Both the position numbers and the translations under genes were made by a program. Below are positions 24,260-33,831 of a stretch of DNA of 64,000 nt, piece by piece; positions within the stretch are counted from its first letter, which is position 1; every line of letters starts with the position of its first letter. The stretch lies in NCBI GenBank assembly GCA_037179385.1, contig CM074179.1, forward strand, positions 32,369,903 to 32,433,902, in the 5' to 3' direction. This DNA is from Holothuria scabra (Eukaryota > Echinodermata > Holothuroidea > Aspidochirotida > Holothuriidae). The notes under the pieces are model-generated. The model was not told the DNA's origin, ran no database searches, and was given only the letters and a program-made list of their open reading frames with translations.

Positions 24260-24997
24260 TGAGGTTATCCATGTTACATTTACAGTAATGACTCTCCTTT
24301 CGGACTTTTTAGGATTTGGCTTAAAGAAGACCTGGTTAAAGCAACAAATATTGCACTATTTTGCATCTAGATACACTTGAAAACCAAAAAAAAAAATTCC
24401 AAAGGAGAGAGAGGGGGGAACAATCCCCTCACCCCCCCCCCACAGGACGGCGATTCGTGTGTGTACTCCTTTAAAGAAAATGAATATGGTAACCTTAGTC
24501 ACTGCCCCCGTTCGCGAAGTGAGTACTGAAAAATACACATATACGTATTGCCCTACACACCTGAAAGGAACTAAAAAATTGACTTTAAATGATGTTAAAT
24601 GTTGCACCACATTGCATCTGAGGGTACATAAATCTTCAAATTTTACAGAGGGGCCCCTTAGACCCCTCCCACAGGCCGGCGATCAGGCCACGCAGATAGC
24701 CCCTAAAAACAAATCCCTCTACACCAGTGTAGATAGTGTATAATTCCTTATGATTTTACAAGGGATAAGGAGTATAACTACAGTCCATGAAACATTTTAT
24801 ACTTACCTTCGTTTGGCTATGGCCAGTTCGACAACTTTGGAAGACAACTTTGGTACCGACAGCTCGTACGCTAGTCGCTAGACGAAAGCTCTATACTAGA
24901 CGGTTCGGAGCTAACTGTACACTACAAATGTGTATACAACACATGTGCCGAGTAGCCATCGTGCAATTCGCACTAACAAGCATGATCTAGCATGTCC

Positions 24998-25222
24998 AAG
25001 TTTTTTCGAACGTTCGAAAAGTTTTTTCGAACGTACGAGAAGATTTTCGAACGTTCGAAAAGTTTTTTCGTACGTACGAAAAGATATTCGAACGTTCCAA
25101 AAGTTTTTTCGTACGTACGAAAAGATTTTTGAACGTTCCAAAAGTTTTTTCGTACGTACGAAAAGATTTTCGAACGTTCCAAAAGTTTTTTTGTACGTAC
25201 GAAAAGATTTTCGAACGTTCGA
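24998..25222. repeat. Right subterminal array, 41-bp palindromic unit (~5.5 copies)
   Basis: The same TTCGAACGTTCGAA / TTTTCGTACGTACGAAAA units as on the left, in inverse orientation, followed by a T run and the right TIR. Frames of 96-129 codons here are repeat artefacts. Confidence 0.9.
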
Positions 25223-25236
25223 ATTTTTTTTTTTTA

Positions 25237-25261
25237 CATGTGAAAACAATACGCTTCCGTA
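25237..25261. repeat. Right terminal inverted repeat
   Basis: Inverse of 21856-21880 with one mismatch. It ends ACGCTTCCGTA and is followed by the CATTAC duplication at 25262-25267. Confidence 0.9.
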
Positions 25262-25267
25262 CATTAC

Positions 25268-25870
25268 AAAATGTCATATCTTTGTAAATTTTTGGAATTT
25301 GAAAAAAAAATACAATTGAAGGAATCCATCATTTCAGCGAGGTAGAAATGATTTCTACATCTATAATTAACATGAAAATTGGACAAAATTTATGGAAATT
25401 ATGATATTTGTTTCAGGAAAGTTATTTTGAAAATGTGGAAAACATTCAAAGCCACAACGTCAGGATTTCTCTTGCAATGTGGCCAAGGACTCTAGTGTGG
25501 GGTAACTTACTTTGTTGAACAAAGTGGACGTAGCATAGAGTCCTGTTCAAGGACTAACCACGGTATGGTCAGCCTGCATGAAGCAATATACTAGAATTTT
25601 GCTCTGCATGGACAAAGGCGAGTTTTCGTCAATTGTGTGAGGTAGAAGTGATGAAAGGGGGGGGGGGGAGTTTGGTTCTATCTGAGCAGATGAATAATTA
25701 TTGCATTTAAGCAACAAAGGTATCTTCAGTTTTATTCAATTCCCCAAATAGTATAAGTTATTACATTAAACTATGAATCTCAATTGCAAGAGGGACAGTA
25801 GGCCAATAGGTCTACATACCGTAAGTCATAAGTTATCATCTCACATAATAAAATACCACAACTGATTGCA
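25268..25870. other. Non-coding stretch, nothing recognised
   Basis: AT-rich spacer with a G11 run at 25659. It includes a segment (25540-25568) that is the inverse of 21485-21512. No gene. Confidence 0.4.
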
Positions 25871-25875
25871 TAAGC

Positions 25876-26948
25876 CTTGTGGCACAGAGGGTCAGTGCTT
25901 TGTGGCACAGAGGGTCAGTGCTTTGTGGCACAGAGGGGCAGTGCTTTGTGGCACAGAGGGTCAGTGCTTTGTGGCACAGAGGGTCAGTGCTTTGTGGCAC
26001 AGAGGGGCAGTGCTTTGTGGCACAGAGGGCAGTGCTTTGTGGCACAGAGGGGCAGTGCTTTGTGACACAGTGGGGCAGTGCTTTGTGGCACAGAGGGGCA
26101 GTGCTTTGTGGCACAGAGGGCAGTGCTTTGTGGTACAGAGGGGCAGTACTTTGTGGCACAGAGGGGCAGCGCTTTGTGGCACAGAGGGGCAGTGCTTTGT
26201 GGCACAGAGGGGCAGTGCTTTGTGGCACAGAGGGGCAGTGCTTTGTGTCACAGAGGGTCAATTCTTTGTGGCACAGAGGGGCAGCGTTTGTGGCACAGAG
26301 GGGCAGTGCTTTGTGGCACAGAGGGGCAGTGCTTTGTGGCACAGAGGGGCAGTTCTTTGTGGCACAGAGGGGCAGTGCTTTGTGGCACAGAGGGGCAGTG
26401 CTTTGTGGCACAGAGGTGCAGTGCTTTGTGGCACAGAGGGTCAGTTCTTTGTGGCACAGAGGGGCAGTGCTTTGTGGCACAGAGGGGCAGTGCTTTGTGG
26501 CACAGAGGGGCAGTGCTTTGTGGCACAGAGGGGCAGTTCTTTGTGGCACAGAGGGGCAGTGCTTTGTGGCACGGAGGGGCAGTGCTTTGTGGCACAGAGG
26601 GGCAGTGCTTTGTGGCACAGAGGGGCAGTGCTTTGTGGCACAGAGGGGCAGTGCTTTGTGGCACAGAGGGGCAGTGCTTTGTGGCACAGAGGGGCAGTGC
26701 TTTGTGGCACAGAGGGGCAGTGCTTTGTGGCACGAAGGGGCAGTGCTTTGTGGCACAGAGGGGCAGTACTTTGTGGCACGGAGGGGCAGTACTTTGTGGC
26801 ACAGAGGGGCAGTGCTTTGTGGCACAGAGGGGCAGTGCTTTGTGGCACAGAGGGGCAGTTCTTTGTGGCACGGAGGGGCAGTGCTTTGTGGCACAGAGGG
26901 GCAGTGCTTTGTGGCACGAAGGGGCAGTGCTTTGTGGCACAGAGGGGT
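25876..26948. repeat. 23-bp minisatellite (~46 copies)
   Basis: The unit is CAGTGCTTTGTGGCACAGAG plus GGG. Copies are nearly uniform, with sporadic single-base variants (TCA for GCA, CGG for CAG, TTC for TGC) and some 22-base units. Variant units recur at different places, which suggests block duplication. No stop codon occurs in any frame of the unit, so frames of 290-398 codons appear on both strands. They are not genes. Confidence 0.95.
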
Positions 26949-27074
26949 AGTCATAGTTTAACAGAGAACATAAAGCTAGTTGTTCCTGTACCTCGTTTAA
27001 TTTGCCCTGCTTTATTGATTGTTCACCACAATAAAGAAACGTTGAAAAGGTCTTTACGTTAAAAGAAACGTTAA

Positions 27075-27326
27075 AGGTAAAGAGCAGTCCCCCAAACCTA
27101 TTTGAAGAAAAAGCTAAATGACACAATTTTCATCTTATTTCTCTTCAAAGTATCTTTCATTACATTTTATGACTTTACTATTGCATATTCAATGTAAACG
27201 AAGCAGTTATTTCTGCTAAATTTCACATTTGAAGAGAAAAAACATTGTCACATGAATTCCAACAGCCAATCATGAAACTGCACAGTCTACTTCACTTCTT
27301 CAATTTGGGATGACTGCCCCTGCCCT
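27075..27326. mobile_element. TTAA-flanked MITE, copy 2
   Basis: The ends are AGGTAAAGAGCAGTC and its inverse GACTGCCCCTGCCCT. TTAA stands at both edges (27071-27074 and 27327-27330). At 252 bp it is nearly identical in layout to the copy at 43549. Non-coding. Confidence 0.8.
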
Positions 27327-27599
27327 TTAACTTGGTGGTAGCTACTGTTGAATTGAAATTTCTGAATATTTCACGGGAGCAAACTTCCACTCGGATGCAA
27401 CTTGACTAGACAGCCTTCACTATAACCATTCACGACGTTACATCGTAAGCGCATCATATTTTTTAACCAATCACGACGTTAGACCATGATTGCGCATTTT
27501 TTTTTTTCGTTAAAGACCTTTTCACTTCCGCGTATCTTTCATGATATTTTAGGATTTAAGCATTGTATGTTCAACGTGTAATCTGTGTCTAATTCTTAA

Positions 27600-27700
27600 T
27601 CATTTCGCCTTTCGACACCTTTAATTGTTAAACATTTGGTGTTTTATAACTAAACATGTTTAGAGTGTTAGACGTATCTACAAAGTGGTGCAAAATAAGT
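27600..27700. repeat. TTTAG/CTAAAC dispersed repeat, partial copy 3
   Basis: Contains 'taaacatttggtgttt', 'aaacatgtttagagtg' and 'aagtggtgcaaaataagtg', matching the inner part of 1803-2022. It ends immediately downstream of the SDR exon. Confidence 0.45.
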
Positions 27701-27718
27701 GATTATTGTGTTACCCAC

Positions 27719-27853
27719 CCCGTCATAGAAACGGGTTTCTATTGCTCCAGGAGCGACGCAGTTTACCCGGATGTTGAAATCAAAGCAGTCACGTGACACA
27801 TGTTGCGTCATCGCCACCAAGCATAGTTTGCTCCATGTATACAACGCAAGATC
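27719..27853 (-). CDS. Short-chain dehydrogenase/reductase, active-site exon
   Basis: This 45-codon exon is in phase 0 at both ends. Upstream on the minus strand is the acceptor 'tttgttccag'. The donor is 'gtgggt', or alternatively 'gtaaca' four bases further on. Residues 5-9 are YTWSK, the catalytic YxxxK of classical SDRs (Tyr codon 27839-27841, Lys codon 27827-27829). Residues 27-40 read NIRVNCVAPGAIET, the conserved block after the active site that contacts the cofactor. It joins in frame to the exon at 56289-56355 across a 28.4-kb intron filled by the 27-kb transposon. The next coding exon should lie to the left but I could not find it. The substrate is unknown. Confidence 0.85.
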
Positions 27854-28019
27854 CTGGAACAAAACGAAAGGCCAAATTTGTTCAAAGTATTGATATTAAT
27901 ACCATAAACTGCATATTGCACAAAGTAACGAAGACAGCTAATATTCATACACAAAGGCACATTCTCATTTTGATTTTTAGTTCATCAATTCTCCTTAAGG
28001 GGCACTGAGACTTTTGCTT

Positions 28020-28271
28020 CTCCCATTACTCTTTAGAATGAGTTAAGACCTGATCCTCACATTACAAACAGTTCCATTTCTCCAAAGCTACTTTCTTAGC
28101 CCCTCCCACATTTGTTTTCAGTTTCCTGATCCCGACACAATGTCAGTTTATTGCTTCAGGGTGAGTATAAAAGAACCCAATTTGTAATCAAAACACCCTC
28201 AGTACAGTACAGTACAGGCTGCGTAATATGAGCTTTGGTTCTCTTGCAGTGTTTCAACTAACTGTCAATCA
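28020..28271 (+). repeat. Dispersed repeat R1, left half of an interrupted copy
   Basis: It matches 4040-4260 in order: 'cagttcca', 'agcccctcccaca', 'gtttattgctt', 'gggtgagtataaaag', 'gtaatcaaaacac' and 'ctgtcaatca'. It stops at the left edge of the 27-kb element and resumes at 55293. Confidence 0.7.
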
Positions 28272-28277
28272 TAAAGC
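28272..28277. other. Target-site duplication TAAAGC (left)
   Basis: It pairs with TGAAGC at 55287-55292 with one mismatch. Six bases is the same length as the duplication of the 21856-25261 element. Confidence 0.7.
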
Positions 28278-28313
28278 TACGGAAGCGTAGAAGGGCCATT
28301 CAAAAGAAAAAAG
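28278..28313. repeat. Left terminal inverted repeat of the 27-kb element
   Basis: TACGGAAGCGTAGAAGGG followed by (c/a)cat(t/g)caaaagaaaa. It matches the inverse of 55251-55286 with only a few mismatches. Confidence 0.85.
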
Positions 28314-28324
28314 AACTGCCTCGG

Positions 28325-28600
28325 CAAAGTGACAATTTTCGTAAAATTGACATTTTGACGACTAAATGGACTCCTTAAAATGGCAAAATTCGGAAAATTG
28401 TCATTTTGACAAGATAATACATCTCGTCAAAAAGACAAAATTCGGAAAACTGAAATTTTGTCGACCAAACAACATCTCGTCAAAATGACGAAATTCCGAA
28501 AATTGTTATTTTGCCGAATAAGAACATGTTGTCAAAATGGCGAAATTAAGAAAATTGTCCTTTTGCCGAAATAGAACATCTTGTTAGAATGGCAAAATTC
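28325..28600. repeat. Subterminal array A1, ~52-bp near-palindromic unit (left)
   Basis: Units of 52-53 bp, with the 'atctcgt/atgttgt' landmark at 28421, 28474, 28526 and 28578. The unit itself is nearly self-inverse: 'gtcaaaatggcaaaattc' then 'gaaaattgtcattttgac'. The inverse array lies at 54830-55245. By analogy with the 41-bp array it may be a transposase-binding region; this is inferred. Confidence 0.8.
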
Positions 28601-28649
28601 TATGGAAACGTTTAGGTGCCGTTAAATTGCAAACATAGTCCCTATATTA

Positions 28650-29455
28650 TCTTAGTATTTTGCAACAAAATGATGAAATGTTCACTTATTATCTAAACAA
28701 TTTGCAGATAAATGATGAACTACAAGCTTACCATTTTTCAACATTTTGCAGGAAATAGATGAATTACCTACTTATCACAAGTAATCAATTCAAAATTTTG
28801 CAGAAAAATGATGAATCACAGACTTAACGGATTTCGACAATTCACCATTATGCAGAAAAATGTCTAATTATACATTTATCGGATCTCAACAATTAACCAA
28901 TTTGCAGAAAAATCACGAATTCCACACTTACCAGATGTTAGCAAATCAACATTTTGCAGAAAACTGATGAATTACTCAGTTTTTGGATCTAAGCCATTCA
29001 ACATTTTGCAGAAAAATATTAAATTACACATATTAAAGATCTCACCAATTCTACATTTTGCGGAAAATTGATGAATTACACAGTTAATGGATCTTAACAA
29101 TTCTAAATTTTGCAGAAAATTGATGAATTATAGACCTAACGGATTTCGACAATTCACCATTATGCAGATAAATGTTTAATTACACATTTATCGGATCTCA
29201 ACAATTAACCAATTTGCAGAAAAATCACGAATTCCACACTTACCAGATGTTAGCAAATCAACATTTTGCAGAATACTGATGAATTATTCAGTTATTGGAT
29301 CTATTAGTAAGCAATTCAACATTTTGCAGAAAAATATTAAATTACACATTTAAAATATCTCACCAATTCTACATTTTGCAGAAAGTTGATGAATTATCGG
29401 ATCTTAACAATTTAACAATTCGCAGAAAAATGACGAATTATGAACCTGCTTAAGA
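28650..29455. repeat. Array A2, ~52-bp unit (~15 copies)
   Basis: The landmark 'attttgca' occurs at 28951, 29003, 29055 and 29107, giving a 52-bp period. The consensus is roughly 'aacattttgcagaaaaatga' then 'tgaattacaca' then 'ttatcggatctcaacaatt'. Inverse or direct copies lie at 35040-35870, 35891-36050, 46020-46860, 47830-48665 and 54285-54800. AT-rich and non-coding. Confidence 0.85.
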
Positions 29456-30334
29456 TTCTATTTCCACATTTTAAAGAGGTAGTATAAAGTGTGCTGTCAT
29501 TGAAACTTATCAATTACACGCTTTCAAACCAAAACATTTTTTGTGTATCTGTGTGTTAGGGGCAATCCGACCTCTTGAGGCGGGGGAGGGGGGGGGGCGT
29601 AAAACTTGCAAAGAGCCCATTTGGGGTTGTGGCAATCCCCTCTTGTAATGCTACTGGTTTGATATGTGTAAAAGGTGTAGCAGCATATCAGACTCTACAA
29701 TTAAATCACTTTCTTTCCATTCTCTGCTATCTTCTCAAAAGGACCCCTATAATTACTTGTTTTCGTTGTTATTGGGACGTTAATGTCAGCAAGGTCTAAA
29801 CACCCTAAAAATTCAACACAACAGCTACAAATCTAATGTTTGTTATAGTTTTCAATTAAAGGCTGTACTAATCCAGGCTTGGTTTAAGACAAAAACAACA
29901 ACTGGCATTAAATTATCCTTTTTGAAGCAGGATTCCTTAACCTACTTGTACCCCATTAATTCTTTAAGGCCGAACCATCGAGCAAAATTTCGTTTACAAA
30001 GTGCAGTCAACGATTATCATCTCATTTAATTCGGACTAGTTTAAAGGAATAACTAAAAGATAACAACCTTTAAATACGTAAAGCGTACAGGTATGAAGAT
30101 GTTTTCGACTGAAGGATGGAGAGGGAAGCTGAAAGGTTTTCTTCGGACAACATTTATTGCCACGGGTCTAAAGAAAGAGGGGCGTCGATTTGATCCTCAA
30201 AGGTGGGGGAGGGGGGCATCTGGCCTCCATTTTTCTCCTTCCCTGGTAAGGTATCAACATGTTCGTAGCTAGACATTTTTACGAAAAGGGGGATGGGCAA
30301 ACATCCAAATTTTACCATTTTTTTAGTGTGAACA

Positions 30335-30532
30335 CTACCGTACTAGGGACGTACTTTGTGACGCGCGAAGCGCGCTGAAATTTTTACCCTTTTTCCAATA
30401 TATAAAAATATGGAGCTTGCGTTGCAGAAAAGTTCGTCGGAGAGCCTCATTTCGTAGGCTTTGAATAACATTATGTAGCAACAACGATCTTTGGTCGCCC
30501 CTCAGTCTCAGATTTGCCATCAGGAAATGCAA
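30335..30532 (-). other. Arm-conserved short open frame B (five copies)
   Basis: A frame of 63-87 codons with the core LRLRGEQRSLLLHNVIQSL followed by RNEALRRTFLQRKLHIFIYW. It is open in five arms: here, 33957-34220 (+), 36945-37136 (-), 49502-49765 (-) and 53197-53460 (+). It ends in the palindromic GCGCGAAGCGCGC region. No family is recognised. Conservation may simply reflect recent arm homogenisation. Confidence 0.25.
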
Positions 30533-30949
30533 ATTCTTCAGTAATCCCCCAAATTAATTTTTCATGTCAAGGGCTTGTATTGGGGAAAATTTGGAATTTT
30601 ATGAAAAGAAAATTTATGAAATTTATGAAAAGCACTGTAGTTACCTTTGTTAGTTGATCTGGTGTCACATATAGCAAATTTCCGATTTTGTCACTTCAAG
30701 AGCTCGAAAATTTGACCAAACTGAAGGTATGAGTGAGCCCTTCTGCTTAGGAATTGCGATTTGCGGCATGCGAAGTGCCTGGAAAACTTTGCCTTTTTGA
30801 AACAAATAATAACGAATAAGGAGCTTTTATTGGAGAGATTTTGGAGTTTCGTAATTTCATGAGTTGTCAAACCACACAGTAGACTGGTTTCACAAATGGC
30901 AATTTTCTGAATGCTTCATTTTTCAGAGCCACCTGCCTCCTGTAGCTAC

Positions 30950-33544
30950 GCCACTGGGTGTCTAATTAGAGAAGGGGGGCAAATGGGAAATGGTTGTAAA
31001 TGTTTCAATCTTTTCAGTTACTGGGAAACTCCAAGCAGGCAGCAGGACTATCTAAGCGGAGCGCCACCATTAGTTGGCGCGGAGGGTACAAGAAAATTTT
31101 TGACTTCACAAACCCTTCAGATGGTCGGAAACGGCACCTCTCGAGTGAGAATAATATGAAAAATAGTACAAATATGAAATGACTATACATACATCTAAAT
31201 AGAAATGTCACATTTTGAGACTAGCACTTACAATTTTCACTTAGAGTAAAAGTGATTATTCACTGTAAAATCCGGGACGTCATATGACATTATTTACTGT
31301 AAAATTTATATTTTTAAATTATTGTTAAAATCCCCTACTCGAAATGTTGTGGCGGAAGTATGCTTTCGCATTATTTAAGATTGAATATCCCTTAATATTT
31401 CCTTTTTGAAAAAATGTAAAAATAAATTATTGTAATTTCCCTATAAATATTACCTAATAATATATTTCACTACATTACATTTGGGGACAATCAAATATTA
31501 TTAATTTTTTCAAAAAAGAAAGGGGATACTCCCTCTCTCTACCATGGGCGTCGATTTGTGGGGAACAGGGGGACATGTCCCCCCCCCCCACTTTTTGAGT
31601 GGAGGGGACACTAACGTGAAAGTCCCCCTCCCCCCGCTTCTTTTGTGACCTGAAACTTAAAAGTTAGATACAACCCAAAAATATATACATGTAGGTTATG
31701 AAAGGTGTGCTCTGCCGATTACGATCGATTTTCTGTATCAATAATTCCACATGTTTACTTTACAAATCCCCAAAATTTTCGGGCGCTTGCAGTCTCATTG
31801 ATGTTCCCTTTTCACTTGCATATCAAACATACATTATTCATCGATCTCAATGATTATGTCGATTGATTGTGTGCATAGGGCAGCAGATGTGGTTATGAAG
31901 GAGCAAGACATTTAGAAATTTGAAGAAGAGGAATCGTCCACTTCTATATTTTAATGAAATCTGTAACCTTTAGTGAATAACCAGCCTGGCAGGCTGAAAT
32001 TGGCAAACACATTTTAGGGAAACTGAAAATGCCTCGGTGCACAGTCTGCATGCAACTTTTTCAAAAATAAATGATTTCTAATGCAAATTAATTTCGACAC
32101 GCGCACATCACACATTCGTATAACGATTCGACCATTTCGTATTTCGATCATTATCAGAGAAGAAAAATCACACTGATGTTTGCTATATTAGAACAGTCAA
32201 TCTGGAATTAGAGGTACACCTCCATCCTCTGTCTGTAGATAGTGTATGATGAGGTGTCGTTCGAAAGGACATATTTTTTCTTTGTATCAGCAATCTTACA
32301 CCGGTAGGCCTATGCAACGGTGTCTCAGTAGCACCAGTGGGTACCACCCCCTCCCCCATCGATCTGTAATTTTCCCGCAGTAGACTGAAGTGTGCTTTTC
32401 ATCAGTTCATGGATTTATCTTACCTTCCTTTAAAAATTTTTCTTTACTATTAAACTTTTGCAAAAATCCTTCGCAAACTATCACAATTTTCGTTGTGATT
32501 CTTTTCACTTATAGTACACCCGGTAAATTCACATCGACTGTATAGTCCGTTGAAGTAATTACCCACACCATCAAGATCATGTTTTTAAGACTTTGGAGTT
32601 TCCTAGTAACTCAAAATATTGAAATATTTAGCACCATTTTGCATTTGGACCCCTTCTCTCAGGCACCCAGTGGCGTAACCAGCGGCGGCGCCAGAATGTC
32701 AAATTGAGGGGGGGGGGACTGAGGGCAAAGGAAAATGCCGGGGAGCAAAGATTTTCGCGCCCAGGGCGAAACGCAAAGCGCGAGGTCTTGCGGGTGGGGT
32801 CCAGGGGCCCGTCTTAGGGCCCCTGGTAGGGTCCAGTGACAAAGTCTCGGTGGGGTCCAGTGGGCAAAGCCCCCGGAAGCTCTGGGGTTGTACCATATTT
32901 CTGGGTGAAAAATTATGTCCCAGGAGAGGTATATTATTTGATTTTTCGGTTGATCTAACTCCAAGGTTAACAACTTTTTTTTCTTTGAGAGTATCATTAT
33001 ATTTGCGCGGTGCCACCGAGTACCACTATACTAGTCAGTGGCTAAACCAGACTTTTTCATTTGGGTGGGGTGCTGTGGATGGGCAAAGAGTTGAAGTAGT
33101 GTTAAGCTGTAATGACACCATCTAAGCAGAACGCAATCATCAGTTGGCGTGCAGCCTACATAAATAATTTATGGATGTATGAGGGAGAATAAGAAACAAT
33201 AGAAAAATTAAAGAAGCACTCTATGTACCAAACCGCGAACTGCCAAGACAAGGCAATTTTATATCATAAGTGATATGCATACCACATGTAGATTGGAAAC
33301 ACCTTACCCTAACCCGGAAGGATGATGTAGGCCTACTTCAAGAGCATGTAATTAGAAAAATTTTCGTCAGTATCAATTGCACGTTCACCCAGGAGCCAGT
33401 TCACTCCCACCCCCAACACACACACTCATAGGCCACATGCACTTCCATTCCATAAGTTTTACTTGGGGGAGCAACTGGGGGCAAGGAAAGAATTTGATGG
33501 GGAAATGCCCATTCACCCCCCCCCCCGTAGCGCCGCCAGTGGGC
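30950..33544 (+). repeat. Core of U1, orientation 1 (segments B then D)
   Basis: Segment B (30950-32675) has ~100-bp inverted ends: 'ctgggtgtctaa..agaag' on the left and 'ctctcaggcacccag' on the right, each next to 'ttactgggaaactcc'-type sequence. Segment D (32676-33544) begins CAGTGGCGTAACCAGC and is GC-rich near its start. Frames of 76-112 codons in D are low-complexity (Pro/Arg-rich) and unrecognised. Confidence 0.75.
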
Positions 33545-33624
33545 GTAGCTACAGGGGGGAAGGCGGCTCTGAAAAATGAAGAATTCGGAAATTTGCCATT
33601 TGTGAAACCAGTCTACTGTGTGGA

Positions 33625-33831
33625 TTGACAACTCATGAAATTACGAAACTCCCAATTATCTCCAATAAAAAATCCTTATTCGTTATTATTTGTTTCAAAA
33701 AGGCAAAATATCCCGGGCGCTTCGTGTGCCGCAAATTCCAATTCCCCAGCAGAAGGGCTCACTCATACCTTCAGTTTGGTAAACTTTTCCGAGCTCTTGA
33801 AGTAACAAAATCGGAAATTTGCTATATGTGA
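33625..33831 (+). other. Arm-conserved short open frame A (five copies)
   Basis: A 68-codon frame beginning MTTHEITKL with SNKSSLFVIICFKKAKF in the middle and ending ALEVTKSEICYM. Intact versions occur at 33625-33831, 37271-37477 (-), 40247-40453, 49897-50103 (-) and 52861-53130 (longer). The left arm of U1 does not keep it open. No known family; it may be a by-product of arm similarity. Confidence 0.25.

Larger units (their letters stand above)
21856..25261 (+). mobile_element. IS3EU-like DNA transposon (3.4 kb)
   Basis: The 25-bp TIRs (21856-21880; inverse of 25237-25261) start TACGGAAGCGTATTGTT and differ at one base. Flanks are perfect 6-bp CATTAC repeats. Next to each TIR is an A- or T-rich run and then a subterminal array of 41-bp palindromic repeats. 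The centre carries a broken DDE transposase gene (22766-23728). As I recall the published description, IS3EU elements have TAY...RTA ends, 6-bp duplications and an IS3-like integrase, and all three fit here. The first 12 bases are shared with the 27-kb element at 28278. It is probably inactive because of the internal stop and lost C-terminus. Confidence 0.85.

Noticed and set aside
25876..26948. CRISPR-like regular repeat array
   Set aside because: The 23-bp copies are contiguous without unique spacers, and the DNA is clearly animal, not prokaryotic. The same applies to the 41-bp and 52-bp arrays.
25836..27126. Open frames of 290-398 codons on both strands
   Set aside because: They are produced by a stop-free 23-bp repeat read in every frame. 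The peptides are 23-residue repeats with no known domain.
32659..33016. Overlapping Pro/Arg-rich frames of 105-112 codons, also at 39234-39632 and 50692-51103
   Set aside because: Several frames on both strands stay open because the DNA is GC-rich there. The copies differ in frame and length, so no coding constraint is seen.
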